Made by a program: the position numbers and the translations under genes
Source of the DNA: Streptococcus mitis
GTDB lineage: Bacteria; Bacillota; Bacilli; Lactobacillales; Streptococcaceae
Length of the DNA stretch: 64,000 nucleotides
Assembly: GCF_002096845.1 (NCBI RefSeq)
Contig: NZ_NCVK01000059.1
Span: 1-64,000 of the forward strand
Direction: 5' to 3'
Shown here: in pieces, positions 18,413 to 29,589 of the stretch
Layout of the letters: every line of letters begins with the position of its first letter
How positions within the stretch are numbered: the first letter of the stretch is position 1
Notes under the pieces: model-generated
The model's database searches: none
What the model was told of the DNA's origin: nothing
The model's input: the letters and a program-made list of their open reading frames with translations, nothing else

Positions 18413-19543
18413 CTACTCTGCTGCCTTCTTTTTCAGGAAACTAGAGACCGCATCCACCCCAATAGCTAAAGCTTCTTCCTTAGGACTCATCTGAGGGTGA
18501 TGAAGAGCGTAGGGACTATCGATACCTAGCCAAAACATAACGCCATTAACCTTTGAAAGGAGATAACCAAAGTCCTCACCTGTCATAGCAGGTTCAATAT
18601 CAATCAACTCAATTCCCTCTTTCTCTTCAAAGAAATCCATCAGTTCACGCGCCAAGGCTGGATTGTTCTCAACAGGCAGATAACCACCTTGCTTGAGTTC
18701 GACTTCAACTTCCATATCAAAGGCAGCAGCAACTCCTTCTGCGACTGTCTTGACTCTTTTTTGTACCAAGAGGCTCATGTCCTGAGTCAAGGCACGAATG
18801 GTTCCGTGTAAAAATGCTGTATCTGTGATGACATTGTTGGTTGTTCCAGCTTGAAAAACACCAAAGGTCACCACCGCTCCCTCGATTGGGTTGACATTGC
18901 GGCTGACAACTGACTGTACTTGGGTCACAAAGTAACTAGCCGCCACCAAGGCATCATTGGCTTCATGCGGAAAGGCTGCATGTCCCCCTTTACCCTTGAA
19001 ACGAATCTTCACCTCACAAGTCCCTGCAAAGAGTGTATGAGTATTGGTCGCAATCTGGCCGACTTTTAAATCTGGACGGACATGAAGCCCATAAAACTGG
19101 TCTGGCAACCAGTCTCCAAAAGCGCCATCCTCATACATGAGCATACCACCAGCCTCATTTTCTTCAGCAGGTTGAAATAGGAAGAGCAGATTATTCTTGG
19201 GTTGCTCCTCAAGGGCTCGCTCAAGACAGCCCAAGGCAATAGTCATATGAAAATCATGGCCACAGGCGTGCATGCGACCTTGGTGCTGGGAAGCAAAAGG
19301 AAGGCCTGTTTGTTCGACGATAGGCAGGCCATCAATATCTGTTCTCCAACCAATGGTACGCTCTGGCTGACTTCCCTGCAAGTAAACCAAAATACCTGTC
19401 CGCCAAGTACGAACTTGGACAAAACCCTTGCCCGCAGTCAATTTCTCAATCACATCTAGCAGATAAGCCTGAGTCTTGAACTCCTCCAAGCCAATCTCTG
19501 GAATCTGGTGCAAATCTCGTCTAGTCTGAATCAAATCTAACAT
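18413..19543 (-). CDS. dapL: M20 amidohydrolase, probable N-acetyldiaminopimelate deacetylase
   Basis: 376-aa M20D metallopeptidase. Metal-binding segments are visible: HACGHDFHM near residue 90, PAEENEAGG, and a C-terminal HHPQMSP. The gene directly follows dapH, and in Firmicutes with the acetylase pathway the enzyme in this place removes the acetyl group from N-acetyl-LL-diaminopimelate on the way to lysine. Ribosome site AGGAGG. The general family also includes hippurate/IAA-amino-acid hydrolases, so the assignment rests on context. The symbol dapL is used here in the sense of N-acetyl-DAP deacetylase and is tentative. Confidence 0.75.
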   Translation of the reverse strand: MLDLIQTRRDLHQIPEIGLEEFKTQAYLLDVIEKLTAGKGFVQVRTWRTGILVYLQGSQPERTIGWRTDIDGLPIVEQTGLPFASQHQGRMHACGHDFHMTIALGCLERALEEQPKNNLLFLFQPAEENEAGGMLMYEDGAFGDWLPDQFYGLHVRPDLKVGQIATNTHTLFAGTCEVKIRFKGKGGHAAFPHEANDALVAASYFVTQVQSVVSRNVNPIEGAVVTFGVFQAGTTNNVITDTAFLHGTIRALTQDMSLLVQKRVKTVAEGVAAAFDMEVEVELKQGGYLPVENNPALARELMDFFEEKEGIELIDIEPAMTGEDFGYLLSKVNGVMFWLGIDSPYALHHPQMSPKEEALAIGVDAVSSFLKKKAAE

Positions 19544-19610
19544 CTATCTATCCTCCTATATAACAGAAAGAGGCTGGAAAAGGGTTCCGCCTCTATTTTT
19601 CTTTTACAAA

Positions 19611-20309
19611 TTACAAGGTACGAAGCGCATCCTCTAGCGCTGTTTTTTGTTGGGTTTGGGCATCAATCTCTTTGATAATACGAGCTGGAACACCTGCCAC
19701 CACCACATTTTCTGGGACATCTTGGGTAACAATAGCTCCTGCTGCAACAACTGAACCACTACCGATTTGGACTCCTTCGATAACCACTGCATTGGCCCCA
19801 ATAAGAACATTGTCTCCTACACGCACTGGTTCTGCGCTAGCTGGCTCAATCACACCTGCAAGAACAGCACCTGCACCAACGTGACTGTTTTGCCCAACGA
19901 TAGCACGGCCACCAAGGATAGCCCCCATGTCAATCATGGTTCCTGCACCGATTTCAGCACCGATATTGATGACTGCTCCCATCATGATAACAGCATTGTC
20001 ACCAATTTCAACCTGGTCACGGATAATAGCACCTGGCTCGATACGAGCGTTGATAGCACGTTTATCTAGCAAAGGAACTGCAGAATTGCGAGCATCTTGC
20101 TCAACAACATAGTCTTGATTTTCTACCAAGCCATCGAGAAGCGGAGCAACATCTTTCCAGTCTCCAAATAGGACATTCCCTAGTTTAACAACAGAGCTAG
20201 GTACAGCAGTTGCAAGTTGTCCTTCAAAGGTTACTTTAACACTGGTTTTCTTTTCAGCATTGGCGATAAATTGGATAATTTCTTGAGCGTTCATTTTTGT
20301 AGCAGTCAT
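19611..20309 (-). CDS. dapH: tetrahydrodipicolinate N-acetyltransferase
   Basis: 232-aa hexapeptide-repeat acyltransferase that acetylates tetrahydrodipicolinate in lysine/diaminopimelate synthesis. An N-terminal alpha/beta domain (residues 1-90) precedes a left-handed beta-helix of imperfect hexapeptides (about 95-200). AGGAGG lies 5 bases before the ATG. The neighbouring M20 deacetylase supports the acetylase branch. A structured leader with an intrinsic terminator lies just upstream. Confidence 0.9.
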   Translation of the reverse strand: MTATKMNAQEIIQFIANAEKKTSVKVTFEGQLATAVPSSVVKLGNVLFGDWKDVAPLLDGLVENQDYVVEQDARNSAVPLLDKRAINARIEPGAIIRDQVEIGDNAVIMMGAVINIGAEIGAGTMIDMGAILGGRAIVGQNSHVGAGAVLAGVIEPASAEPVRVGDNVLIGANAVVIEGVQIGSGSVVAAGAIVTQDVPENVVVAGVPARIIKEIDAQTQQKTALEDALRTL

Positions 20310-20348
20310 AAGCGCCTCCTAGTTCATTTTAATGATACCTATTCTACC

Positions 20349-20377
20349 AAAAAAGGCCTCAAATTTGAAGCCTTTTT
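20349..20377 (-). terminator. intrinsic terminator in the dapH leader
   Basis: Near-perfect palindrome AAAAAGGC(N)TCAAATTTGA(N)GCCTTTTT, U-rich in the minus direction, between the leader promoter and dapH. Confidence 0.75.
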
Positions 20378-20441
20378 GTTTGTTTTTAGGTATGATTTTT
20401 AGGGATGTGAGATAAAACGTGCTGTCGGTAAAAGCAAGCCC

Positions 20442-20471
20442 CTACCGATACAACCTAAAAACACTCTTCAC
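20442..20471 (-). CDS. 9-residue leader peptide candidate upstream of dapH
   Basis: GTG-initiated ORF reading (M)KSVFRLYR then TAG, with GGGGAG six bases upstream (20478-20483). One Lys and two Arg codons. Its stop lies in one arm of the TCGGTA/TACCGA hairpin, so translation could alter the leader fold. No protein evidence. Confidence 0.35.
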   Translation of the reverse strand: MKSVFRLYR

Positions 20472-20502
20472 AACTATCTCCCCGTGTTTTATTGACTATT
20501 CT

Positions 20503-20508
20503 AGTATA
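20503..20508 (-). promoter_or_regulatory. dapH leader promoter (-10)
   Basis: TGTGCTATACT, a TG-extended -10 (TATACT, 20503-20508); the -35 region (TTTTCT) is poor, as is common for extended -10 promoters in streptococci. Confidence 0.6.
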
Positions 20509-20537
20509 GCACACTTTTAGAATTAAGAAAAGACTTT

Positions 20538-21449
20538 TTATTCACTTTCTTTCGCTTCTTCTATCGATAGGAAAATCATAGGTAAAATAATCAGAGCCAT
20601 AGCTAGAAGAAGGGACCAATCCACTACCAAGCCTAAAAATAAAACACTCAAAAGGGCAGAAGAGAGAGGTTCACTGGCACTGATAACGGAAACCACCAAA
20701 GGAGAAACCAAAGACACAGCCTTCATGGAAATAAAAAAAGCAAAAGCCGTTCCAAAGAAAGCAATAGTGAGGCAAATCAAGATACTCCAAATATCAAGAG
20801 TAAAGGAAAGCTGATGCACTGGCGAGAGAACATTGCTAAATAAACCTGCCAAAATCATCCCCCACCCAACCGTGGGTACAAAACCATAGCGCTTCGCGAA
20901 AGGCTGAGGTAGGATAACATTAAACATAACACCCATGGCACTCAGCAACCCCGTCACAAGGGCTAGTGGTGTCATGGATAATTGAGAGATATCTCCCTTT
21001 GTCGCCATCAGGCAAACACCCAACATGGCAACCAAAACATAAAAAATAGCGCTTTTTGACGTTCGTTTTTGATAAACCAAACGATTGTAAAAGAGAATAA
21101 AGACAGGGCTGATAAACTGTAAAATAGTTGCTGTCGCTGCATTTGAGTATTCTACACAGAGATAGAAAAAATACTGGACTGAAAAAATCCCCAAAATAGC
21201 ATAGGCCAAAAAGGGCAGGTAATTTTTCTTATCTCGCCAAATATCTAGCACTTGCGATTTTAATTGCATTGCAGACCAAATGAGCACAAGACTCCCTGCT
21301 AGTGTCAAACGCATAGAAGTAATCCAGCCAGAGGACACTTGATAATGAGTAAAGAAATATTCTCCCAAAATTCCACAGATTCCCCATATTAAGCCGGATA
21401 GGAGCGAATAAATGGTTCCTTTAACAATCTTTTTCTGATACTGATTCAT
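20538..21449 (-). CDS. EamA/DMT family permease
   Basis: About 303-aa membrane protein with ten predicted helices in two EamA repeats, of the drug/metabolite transporter superfamily, typically exporting amino acids or metabolites. The ATG at 21449 (MNQYQKK) is preferred because the upstream extension runs through the pbp1b terminator hairpin. The ribosome site is weak (AAAGG very close to ATG). Substrate unknown. Confidence 0.8.
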   Translation of the reverse strand: MNQYQKKIVKGTIYSLLSGLIWGICGILGEYFFTHYQVSSGWITSMRLTLAGSLVLIWSAMQLKSQVLDIWRDKKNYLPFLAYAILGIFSVQYFFYLCVEYSNAATATILQFISPVFILFYNRLVYQKRTSKSAIFYVLVAMLGVCLMATKGDISQLSMTPLALVTGLLSAMGVMFNVILPQPFAKRYGFVPTVGWGMILAGLFSNVLSPVHQLSFTLDIWSILICLTIAFFGTAFAFFISMKAVSLVSPLVVSVISASEPLSSALLSVLFLGLVVDWSLLLAMALIILPMIFLSIEEAKESE

Positions 21450-21482
21450 ACCTTTATTGTAACACGAAAGGGAAAAAGAAAA

Positions 21483-21509
21483 AAGTGGCAATCCATTGAT
21501 TGGCCACTT
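21483..21509 (-). terminator. pbp1b terminator
   Basis: AAGTGGC-AATC paired with GATT-GGCCACTT, followed on the minus strand by TTTTTCTTTTT. Confidence 0.75.
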
Positions 21510-21531
21510 CATTTAGCACAGTTTATAGAAC

Positions 21532-24021
<2,490 letters not shown>

Positions 24022-24120
24022 TCAATAAAATAGCCACTTTCTTCCCTATTCTGCTAGGCTATTGCCCGAGTTTGTGATACAATAGGTAGAAACAATAATT
24101 TTAAAAAGGAGAAAAGACAC

Positions 24121-25377
24121 ATGCACATTTTTGATGAGCTAAAAGAGCGTGGTTTGATATTTCAAACGACTGATGAAGAAGCTTTGCGTAAAGCCCTAGA
24201 AGAAGGTCAAGTTTCTTATTATACTGGCTACGATCCGACTGCTGACAGCCTTCACCTAGGCCACCTTGTCGCAATCTTGACAAGTCGTCGCTTGCAACTA
24301 GCAGGTCACAAACCTTATGCGCTCGTTGGCGGTGCTACAGGTCTCATCGGAGATCCGTCCTTCAAAGATGCTGAACGTAGTCTCCAAACAAAAGACACAG
24401 TAGATGGCTGGGTCAAGTCTATCCAAGGACAACTTTCTCGTTTTCTTGACTTTGAAAATGGTGAAAACAAGGCTGTCATGGTCAACAACTACGACTGGTT
24501 TGGCAGCATCAGCTTCATTGACTTCCTCCGTGATATCGGAAAATACTTCACTGTCAACTACATGATGAGTAAAGAGTCTGTGAAAAAACGGATCGAAACA
24601 GGGATTTCCTACACTGAGTTCGCTTACCAAATCATGCAAGGTTACGACTTCTTCGTTCTTAACCAAGACCACAACGTAACGCTTCAAATCGGTGGTTCTG
24701 ACCAGTGGGGAAATATGACAGCTGGTACCGAATTGCTTCGTCGTAAGGCTGACAAGACTGGACACGTTATCACAGTTCCGCTTATCACAGATGCAACTGG
24801 TAAGAAATTTGGTAAATCAGAAGGAAACGCAGTCTGGCTCAATCCTGAAAAGACTTCTCCATACGAAATGTACCAATTTTGGATGAACGTTATGGACGCT
24901 GACGCTGTTCGCTTCTTGAAGATCTTTACTTTCTTGTCACTTGATGAGATTGAAGACATTCGTAAACAATTTGAAGCAGCGCCACACGAACGCTTGGCTC
25001 AAAAAGTCTTGGCTCGTGAAGTCGTTACACTCGTTCACGGCGAGGAAGCTTACAAAGAAGCCCTCAACATCACTGAGCAACTCTTTGCAGGAAACATCAA
25101 GAATCTTTCTGTTAAAGAGCTCAAACAAGGACTTCGTGGTGTACCAAACTACCAAGTACAAGCAGATGAAAACCACAATATCGTAGAACTTCTCGTGTCA
25201 TCTGGTGTGGTTAACTCAAAACGCCAAGCCCGTGAAGACGTCCAAAACGGAGCTATCTACGTCAACGGTGACCGCATCCAAGACCTTGACTATGTCTTGA
25301 GTGACGCAGATAAGTTAGAGAATGAACTGACTGTTATTCGTCGCGGTAAGAAAAAATACTTTGTATTGACTTACTAA
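24121..25377 (+). CDS. tyrS: tyrosyl-tRNA synthetase
   Basis: 418-aa class I synthetase. HIGH-type motif HLGHL near residue 43, KMSKS-type KFGKS near residue 225, and a C-terminal S4-like RNA-binding domain (about 350-410). AAGGAG ribosome site. Upstream TGTGATACAAT is an extended -10. The 5' region is too short for a T-box. Confidence 0.96.
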   Translation: MHIFDELKERGLIFQTTDEEALRKALEEGQVSYYTGYDPTADSLHLGHLVAILTSRRLQLAGHKPYALVGGATGLIGDPSFKDAERSLQTKDTVDGWVKSIQGQLSRFLDFENGENKAVMVNNYDWFGSISFIDFLRDIGKYFTVNYMMSKESVKKRIETGISYTEFAYQIMQGYDFFVLNQDHNVTLQIGGSDQWGNMTAGTELLRRKADKTGHVITVPLITDATGKKFGKSEGNAVWLNPEKTSPYEMYQFWMNVMDADAVRFLKIFTFLSLDEIEDIRKQFEAAPHERLAQKVLAREVVTLVHGEEAYKEALNITEQLFAGNIKNLSVKELKQGLRGVPNYQVQADENHNIVELLVSSGVVNSKRQAREDVQNGAIYVNGDRIQDLDYVLSDADKLENELTVIRRGKKKYFVLTY

Positions 25378-25401
25378 ACTATTCAACATTCATCTATAAA
25401 C

Positions 25402-25434
25402 AAAGGAGTTACCCTCGAGAAAGGTAACTCCTTT
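25402..25434. terminator. bidirectional terminator between tyrS and the P-type ATPase gene
   Basis: Perfect 12-bp stem AAAGGAGTTACC/GGTAACTCCTTT followed by TT on plus. The convergent gene ends 21 bp further on. Confidence 0.85.
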
Positions 25435-25454
25435 TTGCTGTGAATAGTCCCCAC

Positions 25455-27515
25455 CTATCCCTTAATAGACAGGCTACGCAGGACAATGCGCAAGGTTGTT
25501 AGATTATGTAAGATAGAGAGATTTGAAGGACTGAGCCAATTAAACAAGCCAAAGCCAATCAAACTACTATTTACGACAACGGTATCTTGAATATTCTTCT
25601 TGATGAGTGTTTGCAAAGATGATGACAGCGAATCCAACTCTTGGAAGAAATCCAAGCGATTATCTAACAATAAGATATCGCTCATCTGCTTAGAAATATC
25701 TGCACTCTCATTCATCACCACTCCGATATCTGATAGGGTTAGAGCCGCTGAGTCATTCAATCCATCTCCAACCATCAAAATAGTGTGACCTGCTTTCTGC
25801 AGTTCCTCTACTAACTCAAATTTCCCATCAGGTTTCAAGTCTGTATAGACCTGATCAAAGGGCAAATCTTTGACTAATTCCTCTGTTCTAACCAAGGTAT
25901 CCCCTGTTGCCAGAATCAATTTTTTCCCTTGTGCCTTAAGTTTCTCCAAGGCTGCTTTTGCTTCTTTTCTCAAAGGAGTATGAATGCAGAACATTCCAAT
26001 TAATTCATTCTGGTAGGCTAAGAATAAGAGATTGTAGTGACTCTTGTACTCTTCAATTAAAGCATTTTGCTCCGAACTGATATGAATCTGTTCATCCTGC
26101 ATCAAGACATAATTTCCAATAAGAACTGGTTGACCATCGATATGGGACTTAATTCCCTTGCTTGCGATATATTGGAGTTTCCCATGCATTTCCTCATGTT
26201 CAATTCCCTCTATCTCAGCTTGCTTGACGATGGCATTAGCAATAGGATGATAAATGTGTTCCTCAAGACAGGCACTGATTCTGAGAATATCTTCCTCACT
26301 ATAGTCTCCAAAAGGTAACACCTTTTCAACTATAGGATAGCTAGTTGTGATTGTCCCAGTCTTATCAAATAAGAATGTATCAACTTCCAGGTATTTCTCC
26401 AGAACATCCCCATCCTTAATCACCATTTCACGATTCAACCCCTCCTTGATAGCTGTCAAATAAGCTACAGGGGTAGAGATTTTCAAAGCGCAGGAGAAAT
26501 CGACCAATAGGAAAGAAATAGCCTTAGAAAAAGAACCTGTTAATAGGTAAGTCAGACCAGCCCCCAAGAAATTATATTTGACGACCTTGTCCGCCATCTT
26601 GATGAAATAGCGTTGTTTCGTTTTCTTGTTTTCTTCAGATTTCTTCATCAACTCAATCAGTTGTAAAATCCGGCTGTTCATCTGATTATCGGTTACACGA
26701 ATGCGTAACTCTCCAGTTTCTAATACTGTATTTGCACAAACCAAATCAGACTCTCTTTTTTCAACTGGAAAACTCTCTCCTGTCAAGGAACTTTCGTTGA
26801 CCATACCTAAACCTGAAACTACTTGTCCATCAAACAGAATTTCATTTCCTTGAGATAGGACCAAGACATCTCCTATTTGAATATCGGAACTCTTGATACT
26901 AACAACCGTATCGCCCTGTACTAGGAATACATCGCTCTCTTTTGCAAGAAGGCTTTGTTCTAAATCTGTTGCAGTTTTTTTCAAGGACCACTGATCTAAA
27001 TGATTCCCCAAATCAAGCATAAACATGATATTGCTAGCTGTCTTGGATTGGTTCATAAACAAGGACAATAAAATCGCCGAACAGTCCAAGACTTCCATCG
27101 TTAGTTCCTTACGCGCTAGTGTTTGATAGGCTTCTCTAATATAGCCAAAAGCCTGATAACAAGTCCATATATAGCGAATAGGATACGGCACAAAACTACG
27201 AAAAAGCACACGCTTAATCGCTGCGCCTGAAACAATAGAATAAGCACTCTCTTCTCTACGAATGGGAAGAGTCATCAACTCAGAAACTTTCCCTTTATTA
27301 ATTCTTTTTAAAAAGGCTTCTGCATTGTCTAATACAGAGAAGCCTTCTTTTATACGTAGAGTAAAGTGCTGTTGATCCATGTAAAACTGGATAGACTCAA
27401 TCCCCTTTTCATCTCTCGCCAAGGAACGAAGATAGTCTTGAATATCCAAGGTGAGTGAAAAAGAAGATGATAGTCGGATATGTTGGTATCCTCTATGTAG
27501 CACTTTAAAAGACAT
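25455..27515 (-). CDS. P1B-like heavy-metal P-type ATPase without a CPC motif
   Basis: 686-aa cation-transporting P-type ATPase: TGES actuator motif (245-248), DKTGT phosphorylation site (384-388), VGDGLND hinge, and a membrane domain of about eight helices. The transport helix carries S-C-A-L-K-I-S-T-P (341-349) instead of the CPC motif of Cu/Zn pumps, so the metal is not predictable from the classical signatures. The first 80 residues may form a degenerate HMA-like domain without a CxxC. It is preceded by a small single-helix protein gene whose stop is 1 bp away, implying one operon and joint function. Confidence 0.85.
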   Translation of the reverse strand: MSFKVLHRGYQHIRLSSSFSLTLDIQDYLRSLARDEKGIESIQFYMDQQHFTLRIKEGFSVLDNAEAFLKRINKGKVSELMTLPIRREESAYSIVSGAAIKRVLFRSFVPYPIRYIWTCYQAFGYIREAYQTLARKELTMEVLDCSAILLSLFMNQSKTASNIMFMLDLGNHLDQWSLKKTATDLEQSLLAKESDVFLVQGDTVVSIKSSDIQIGDVLVLSQGNEILFDGQVVSGLGMVNESSLTGESFPVEKRESDLVCANTVLETGELRIRVTDNQMNSRILQLIELMKKSEENKKTKQRYFIKMADKVVKYNFLGAGLTYLLTGSFSKAISFLLVDFSCALKISTPVAYLTAIKEGLNREMVIKDGDVLEKYLEVDTFLFDKTGTITTSYPIVEKVLPFGDYSEEDILRISACLEEHIYHPIANAIVKQAEIEGIEHEEMHGKLQYIASKGIKSHIDGQPVLIGNYVLMQDEQIHISSEQNALIEEYKSHYNLLFLAYQNELIGMFCIHTPLRKEAKAALEKLKAQGKKLILATGDTLVRTEELVKDLPFDQVYTDLKPDGKFELVEELQKAGHTILMVGDGLNDSAALTLSDIGVVMNESADISKQMSDILLLDNRLDFFQELDSLSSSLQTLIKKNIQDTVVVNSSLIGFGLFNWLSPSNLSILHNLTTLRIVLRSLSIKG

Positions 27516-27516
27516 A

Positions 27517-27795
27517 TTATTCTCCTATAAGGCTATCTAATTGCTCTTCTTTTTTCTCTTGCTCGTACAAATATTTGGCATCTTGCAAGACATCGTCTCC
27601 ATGTTGTTTCACAACAGAAACAGATGCATCTAGCCCGTCTTTCAACTTGTAAGCCTTAGCCAAAGCTTTAGAATAACCTTTTTTAGCTTCCTTACTTGCC
27701 AAGATTTTCAAACCAAGGGTACCAAATGCGACACCACCCAAAAAAAGTGATGATTTTTTCGCAACTTTTGCAACGGTTAATACTTCTTTTAACAT
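27517..27795 (-). CDS. small membrane partner of the P-type ATPase (DUF6110-like)
   Basis: 92-aa protein with an N-terminal glycine-containing hydrophobic helix (about residues 14-30, FLGGVAFGTLGLKIL), then a long amphipathic Ala/Lys/Asp-rich helix and an acidic tail. Layout resembles PacL proteins, which scaffold P-ATPases of the CtpC group in mycobacteria, but no clear sequence identity is claimed. It is first in the operon with the ATPase, with a GGAGG ribosome site. Confidence 0.7.
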   Translation of the reverse strand: MLKEVLTVAKVAKKSSLFLGGVAFGTLGLKILASKEAKKGYSKALAKAYKLKDGLDASVSVVKQHGDDVLQDAKYLYEQEKKEEQLDSLIGE

Positions 27796-27910
27796 ACTTA
27801 TTTCCTCCTAGCTATTATTATATATTAATTTGTATATAAAAGCAATTTAATTTTGGTACTTTGAAAAGTAATTATACTACTATTTAATTCTATTACAAAT
27901 CATCCTAAAG

Positions 27911-27939
27911 TTGCTTTCATTTGCCTCTTTTGATACACT
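27911..27939 (+). promoter_or_regulatory. rlmA promoter (leaderless)
   Basis: -35 TTGCTT (27911-27916), 17-bp spacer, TG-preceded -10 TACACT (27934-27939). The -10 ends 6 nt before the ATG at 27946, so the predicted start site falls on the start codon. Confidence 0.55.
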
Positions 27940-27945
27940 TAAACT

Positions 27946-28794
27946 ATGAATACAAATCTCAAACCCAAACTGCAGCGCTTCGCTTCTGCGACTGCCTTTG
28001 CCTGTCCTATCTGCCAAGAAAATCTGACTCTGCTAGAGAGCAGTCTCAAATGCAACAATCGCCATTCTTTTGACTTGGCTAAATTTGGCTATGTCAATCT
28101 GGCACCTCAAATCAAGCAATCTACCAACTACGACAAGGAAAATTTTCAAAACCGTCAACAAATCCTAGAAGCCGGCTTTTATCAGGCTATTCTAGAGGTC
28201 GTCTCTGATTTACTTTCAAACTCAAAAAATGCCAAAACAATTTTAGATATCGGTTGTGGCGAAGGATTCTATTCTCGCAAACTTCAAGAAAGTCACTCTG
28301 AAAAAACTTTCTATGCCTTTGACATCTCCAAAGATTCAGTCCAAATCGCTGCCAAGAGTGAACCCAACCGGGCAGTCAATTGGTTCGTTGGCGACCTAGC
28401 TCGTCTCCCTATAAAAGACGCCAGCATGGATATTCTACTAGATATCTTTTCACCTGCCAACTATGGAGAATTTCGTCGCGTTTTATCCAAAGACGGTATC
28501 TTGATAAAGGTTATTCCAACTAAAAATCACCTCAAAGAAATCCGTCAGAAGGTACAAGACCAGCTTACAAACAAGAACTATTCCAACCAAGATATCAAAA
28601 ATCATTTCCAAGAACACTTTACCATCCTATCTAGCCAAACGGCCTCTCTGACTAAGACTATCACAGCAGATCAGCTCCAAGCCCTACTCAGTATGACTCC
28701 TCTCCTCTTTCACATCGACCAGAGCAAGATTGACTGGAGCCAACTGACAGAGATTACTATTGAAGCAGAGATTTTGGTTGGGAAAGCAATCTAA
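27946..28794 (+). CDS. rlmA: 23S rRNA (guanine-N1) methyltransferase RlmA(II)-type
   Basis: 282-aa SAM-dependent methyltransferase. An N-terminal zinc finger (C20, C23, C36, H40) is followed by a Rossmann domain with ILDIGCGEG at 99-107. The zinc-finger arrangement is diagnostic of RlmA/TlrB enzymes that methylate G745/G748 in 23S rRNA; in streptococci the RlmA(II) type modifies G748 and affects telithromycin binding. No ribosome site precedes the ATG, and the promoter suggests a leaderless transcript. Confidence 0.85.
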   Translation: MNTNLKPKLQRFASATAFACPICQENLTLLESSLKCNNRHSFDLAKFGYVNLAPQIKQSTNYDKENFQNRQQILEAGFYQAILEVVSDLLSNSKNAKTILDIGCGEGFYSRKLQESHSEKTFYAFDISKDSVQIAAKSEPNRAVNWFVGDLARLPIKDASMDILLDIFSPANYGEFRRVLSKDGILIKVIPTKNHLKEIRQKVQDQLTNKNYSNQDIKNHFQEHFTILSSQTASLTKTITADQLQALLSMTPLLFHIDQSKIDWSQLTEITIEAEILVGKAI

Positions 28795-28843
28795 ACTAGA
28801 GTTCGCAAAGGTAGAAAACTTACTGAAAATCTTCAATATTACA

Positions 28844-28890
28844 AAAACGCATAAGAACAGGTACTCAAAAAACTTAATCTTATGCGTTTT
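28844..28890. terminator. bidirectional terminator after rlmA
   Basis: 13-bp arms AAAACGCATAAGA/TCTTATGCGTTTT with a 21-nt loop, A/T tracts on both sides. It serves rlmA and the convergent small membrane gene. Confidence 0.8.
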
Positions 28891-28923
28891 GTTATGCAAA
28901 AATCACTGGAGTTTCTATACACA

Positions 28924-29118
28924 TTAAGTGGAAATCTTTGAAACCAGTTCTTTTAATAACCATTGAATACCATATATTACATTTACCCCAAATATGATAT
29001 AGGCCGTATAAATCAAGTATTTCGATTTCTCCCGCCTCAAAGAATAGATCTTATACAAAATAGATAAATTTAAAATAATAAATAACAGAGACAAAATCTT
29101 CCCCCAAAAATCAATCAT
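28924..29118 (-). CDS. small two-helix membrane protein, unknown
   Basis: 64 aa with two predicted membrane helices (about 5-23 and 36-55) and a basic loop between them. No clear ribosome site, but it follows the 68-aa gene by 31 bp on the same strand and both are membrane proteins, so they may be co-expressed. Function unknown; toxin or holin-like roles cannot be judged. Confidence 0.4.
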   Translation of the reverse strand: MIDFWGKILSLLFIILNLSILYKIYSLRREKSKYLIYTAYIIFGVNVIYGIQWLLKELVSKIST

Positions 29119-29149
29119 AAAAGTAGGCAGTCAGGCATAGTTCTAATCT

Positions 29150-29356
29150 TTATTTTCGATTCGAAATTACAAACTTATCAATGAACAATAAGTGATATAA
29201 GGCCAGTACCAGACCCCAAACGCTACCACGAAAAGAGAATTCTTGATGATTGAGAGGAAACAAATCATGGTTACCTATATAGAGGCATGTCAAAATAACA
29301 AATACAATCCAAAATAAATCAGTCCATCTATATTTTGAAAAATATTTTTTCCACAT
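29150..29356 (-). CDS. small membrane protein, unknown
   Basis: 68 aa with two hydrophobic stretches (about 14-28 and 44-60). AGAAGG ribosome site before ATG 29356. A strong promoter (TTGTAT-17-TATAAT, 29383-29411) stands upstream, which supports a real gene. Confidence 0.5.
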   Translation of the reverse strand: MWKKYFSKYRWTDLFWIVFVILTCLYIGNHDLFPLNHQEFSFRGSVWGLVLALYHLLFIDKFVISNRK

Positions 29357-29382
29357 AAAAACACCTTCTTTCCTACAATCAT

Positions 29383-29411
29383 ATTATAATACTTTATGTA
29401 AGCGAATACAA
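29383..29411 (-). promoter_or_regulatory. promoter of the small membrane gene pair
   Basis: Minus strand -35 TTGTAT (29406-29411), 17-bp spacer, consensus -10 TATAAT (29383-29388). Confidence 0.6.
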
Positions 29412-29527
29412 GAAATATGAGGTAATCAACTGCAAAGAAGCATAAGGTTGAAAGAGAGTGTTAAACCTTCAATACGTCTATGCTTTCTCTTCTTTTAAGA
29501 CAAGATTGACCCAAATCCACAGCATTT

Positions 29528-29561
29528 AAAAAAGCGAATTTCAATCGAAACTCGCTTTTTT
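29528..29561 (-). terminator. malQ-malP terminator
   Basis: AAAAAAGCGA..TTTC paired with GAAA..TCGCTTTTTT, after the malP stop. Confidence 0.85.
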
Positions 29562-29589
29562 ACAAAATGTATTAGTATAAACTTGTATC

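Larger units (their letters stand above)
20345..20496 (-). ncRNA. dapH leader RNA with leader ORF and intrinsic terminator
   Basis: Transcript predicted from a TG-extended promoter (-10 at 20503-20508) to the hairpin at 20349-20377, ending 36 nt before the dapH start. On the minus strand ATAAAAC near the 5' end can pair with GTTTTAT, enclosing TCGGTA/TACCGA. It contains a 9-codon ORF with a good ribosome site (20442-20471). No second promoter was found between this terminator and dapH, so the terminator probably acts as an attenuator. It does not resemble the L-box lysine riboswitch or a T-box as I know them. A free small RNA is the alternative. Confidence 0.55.
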
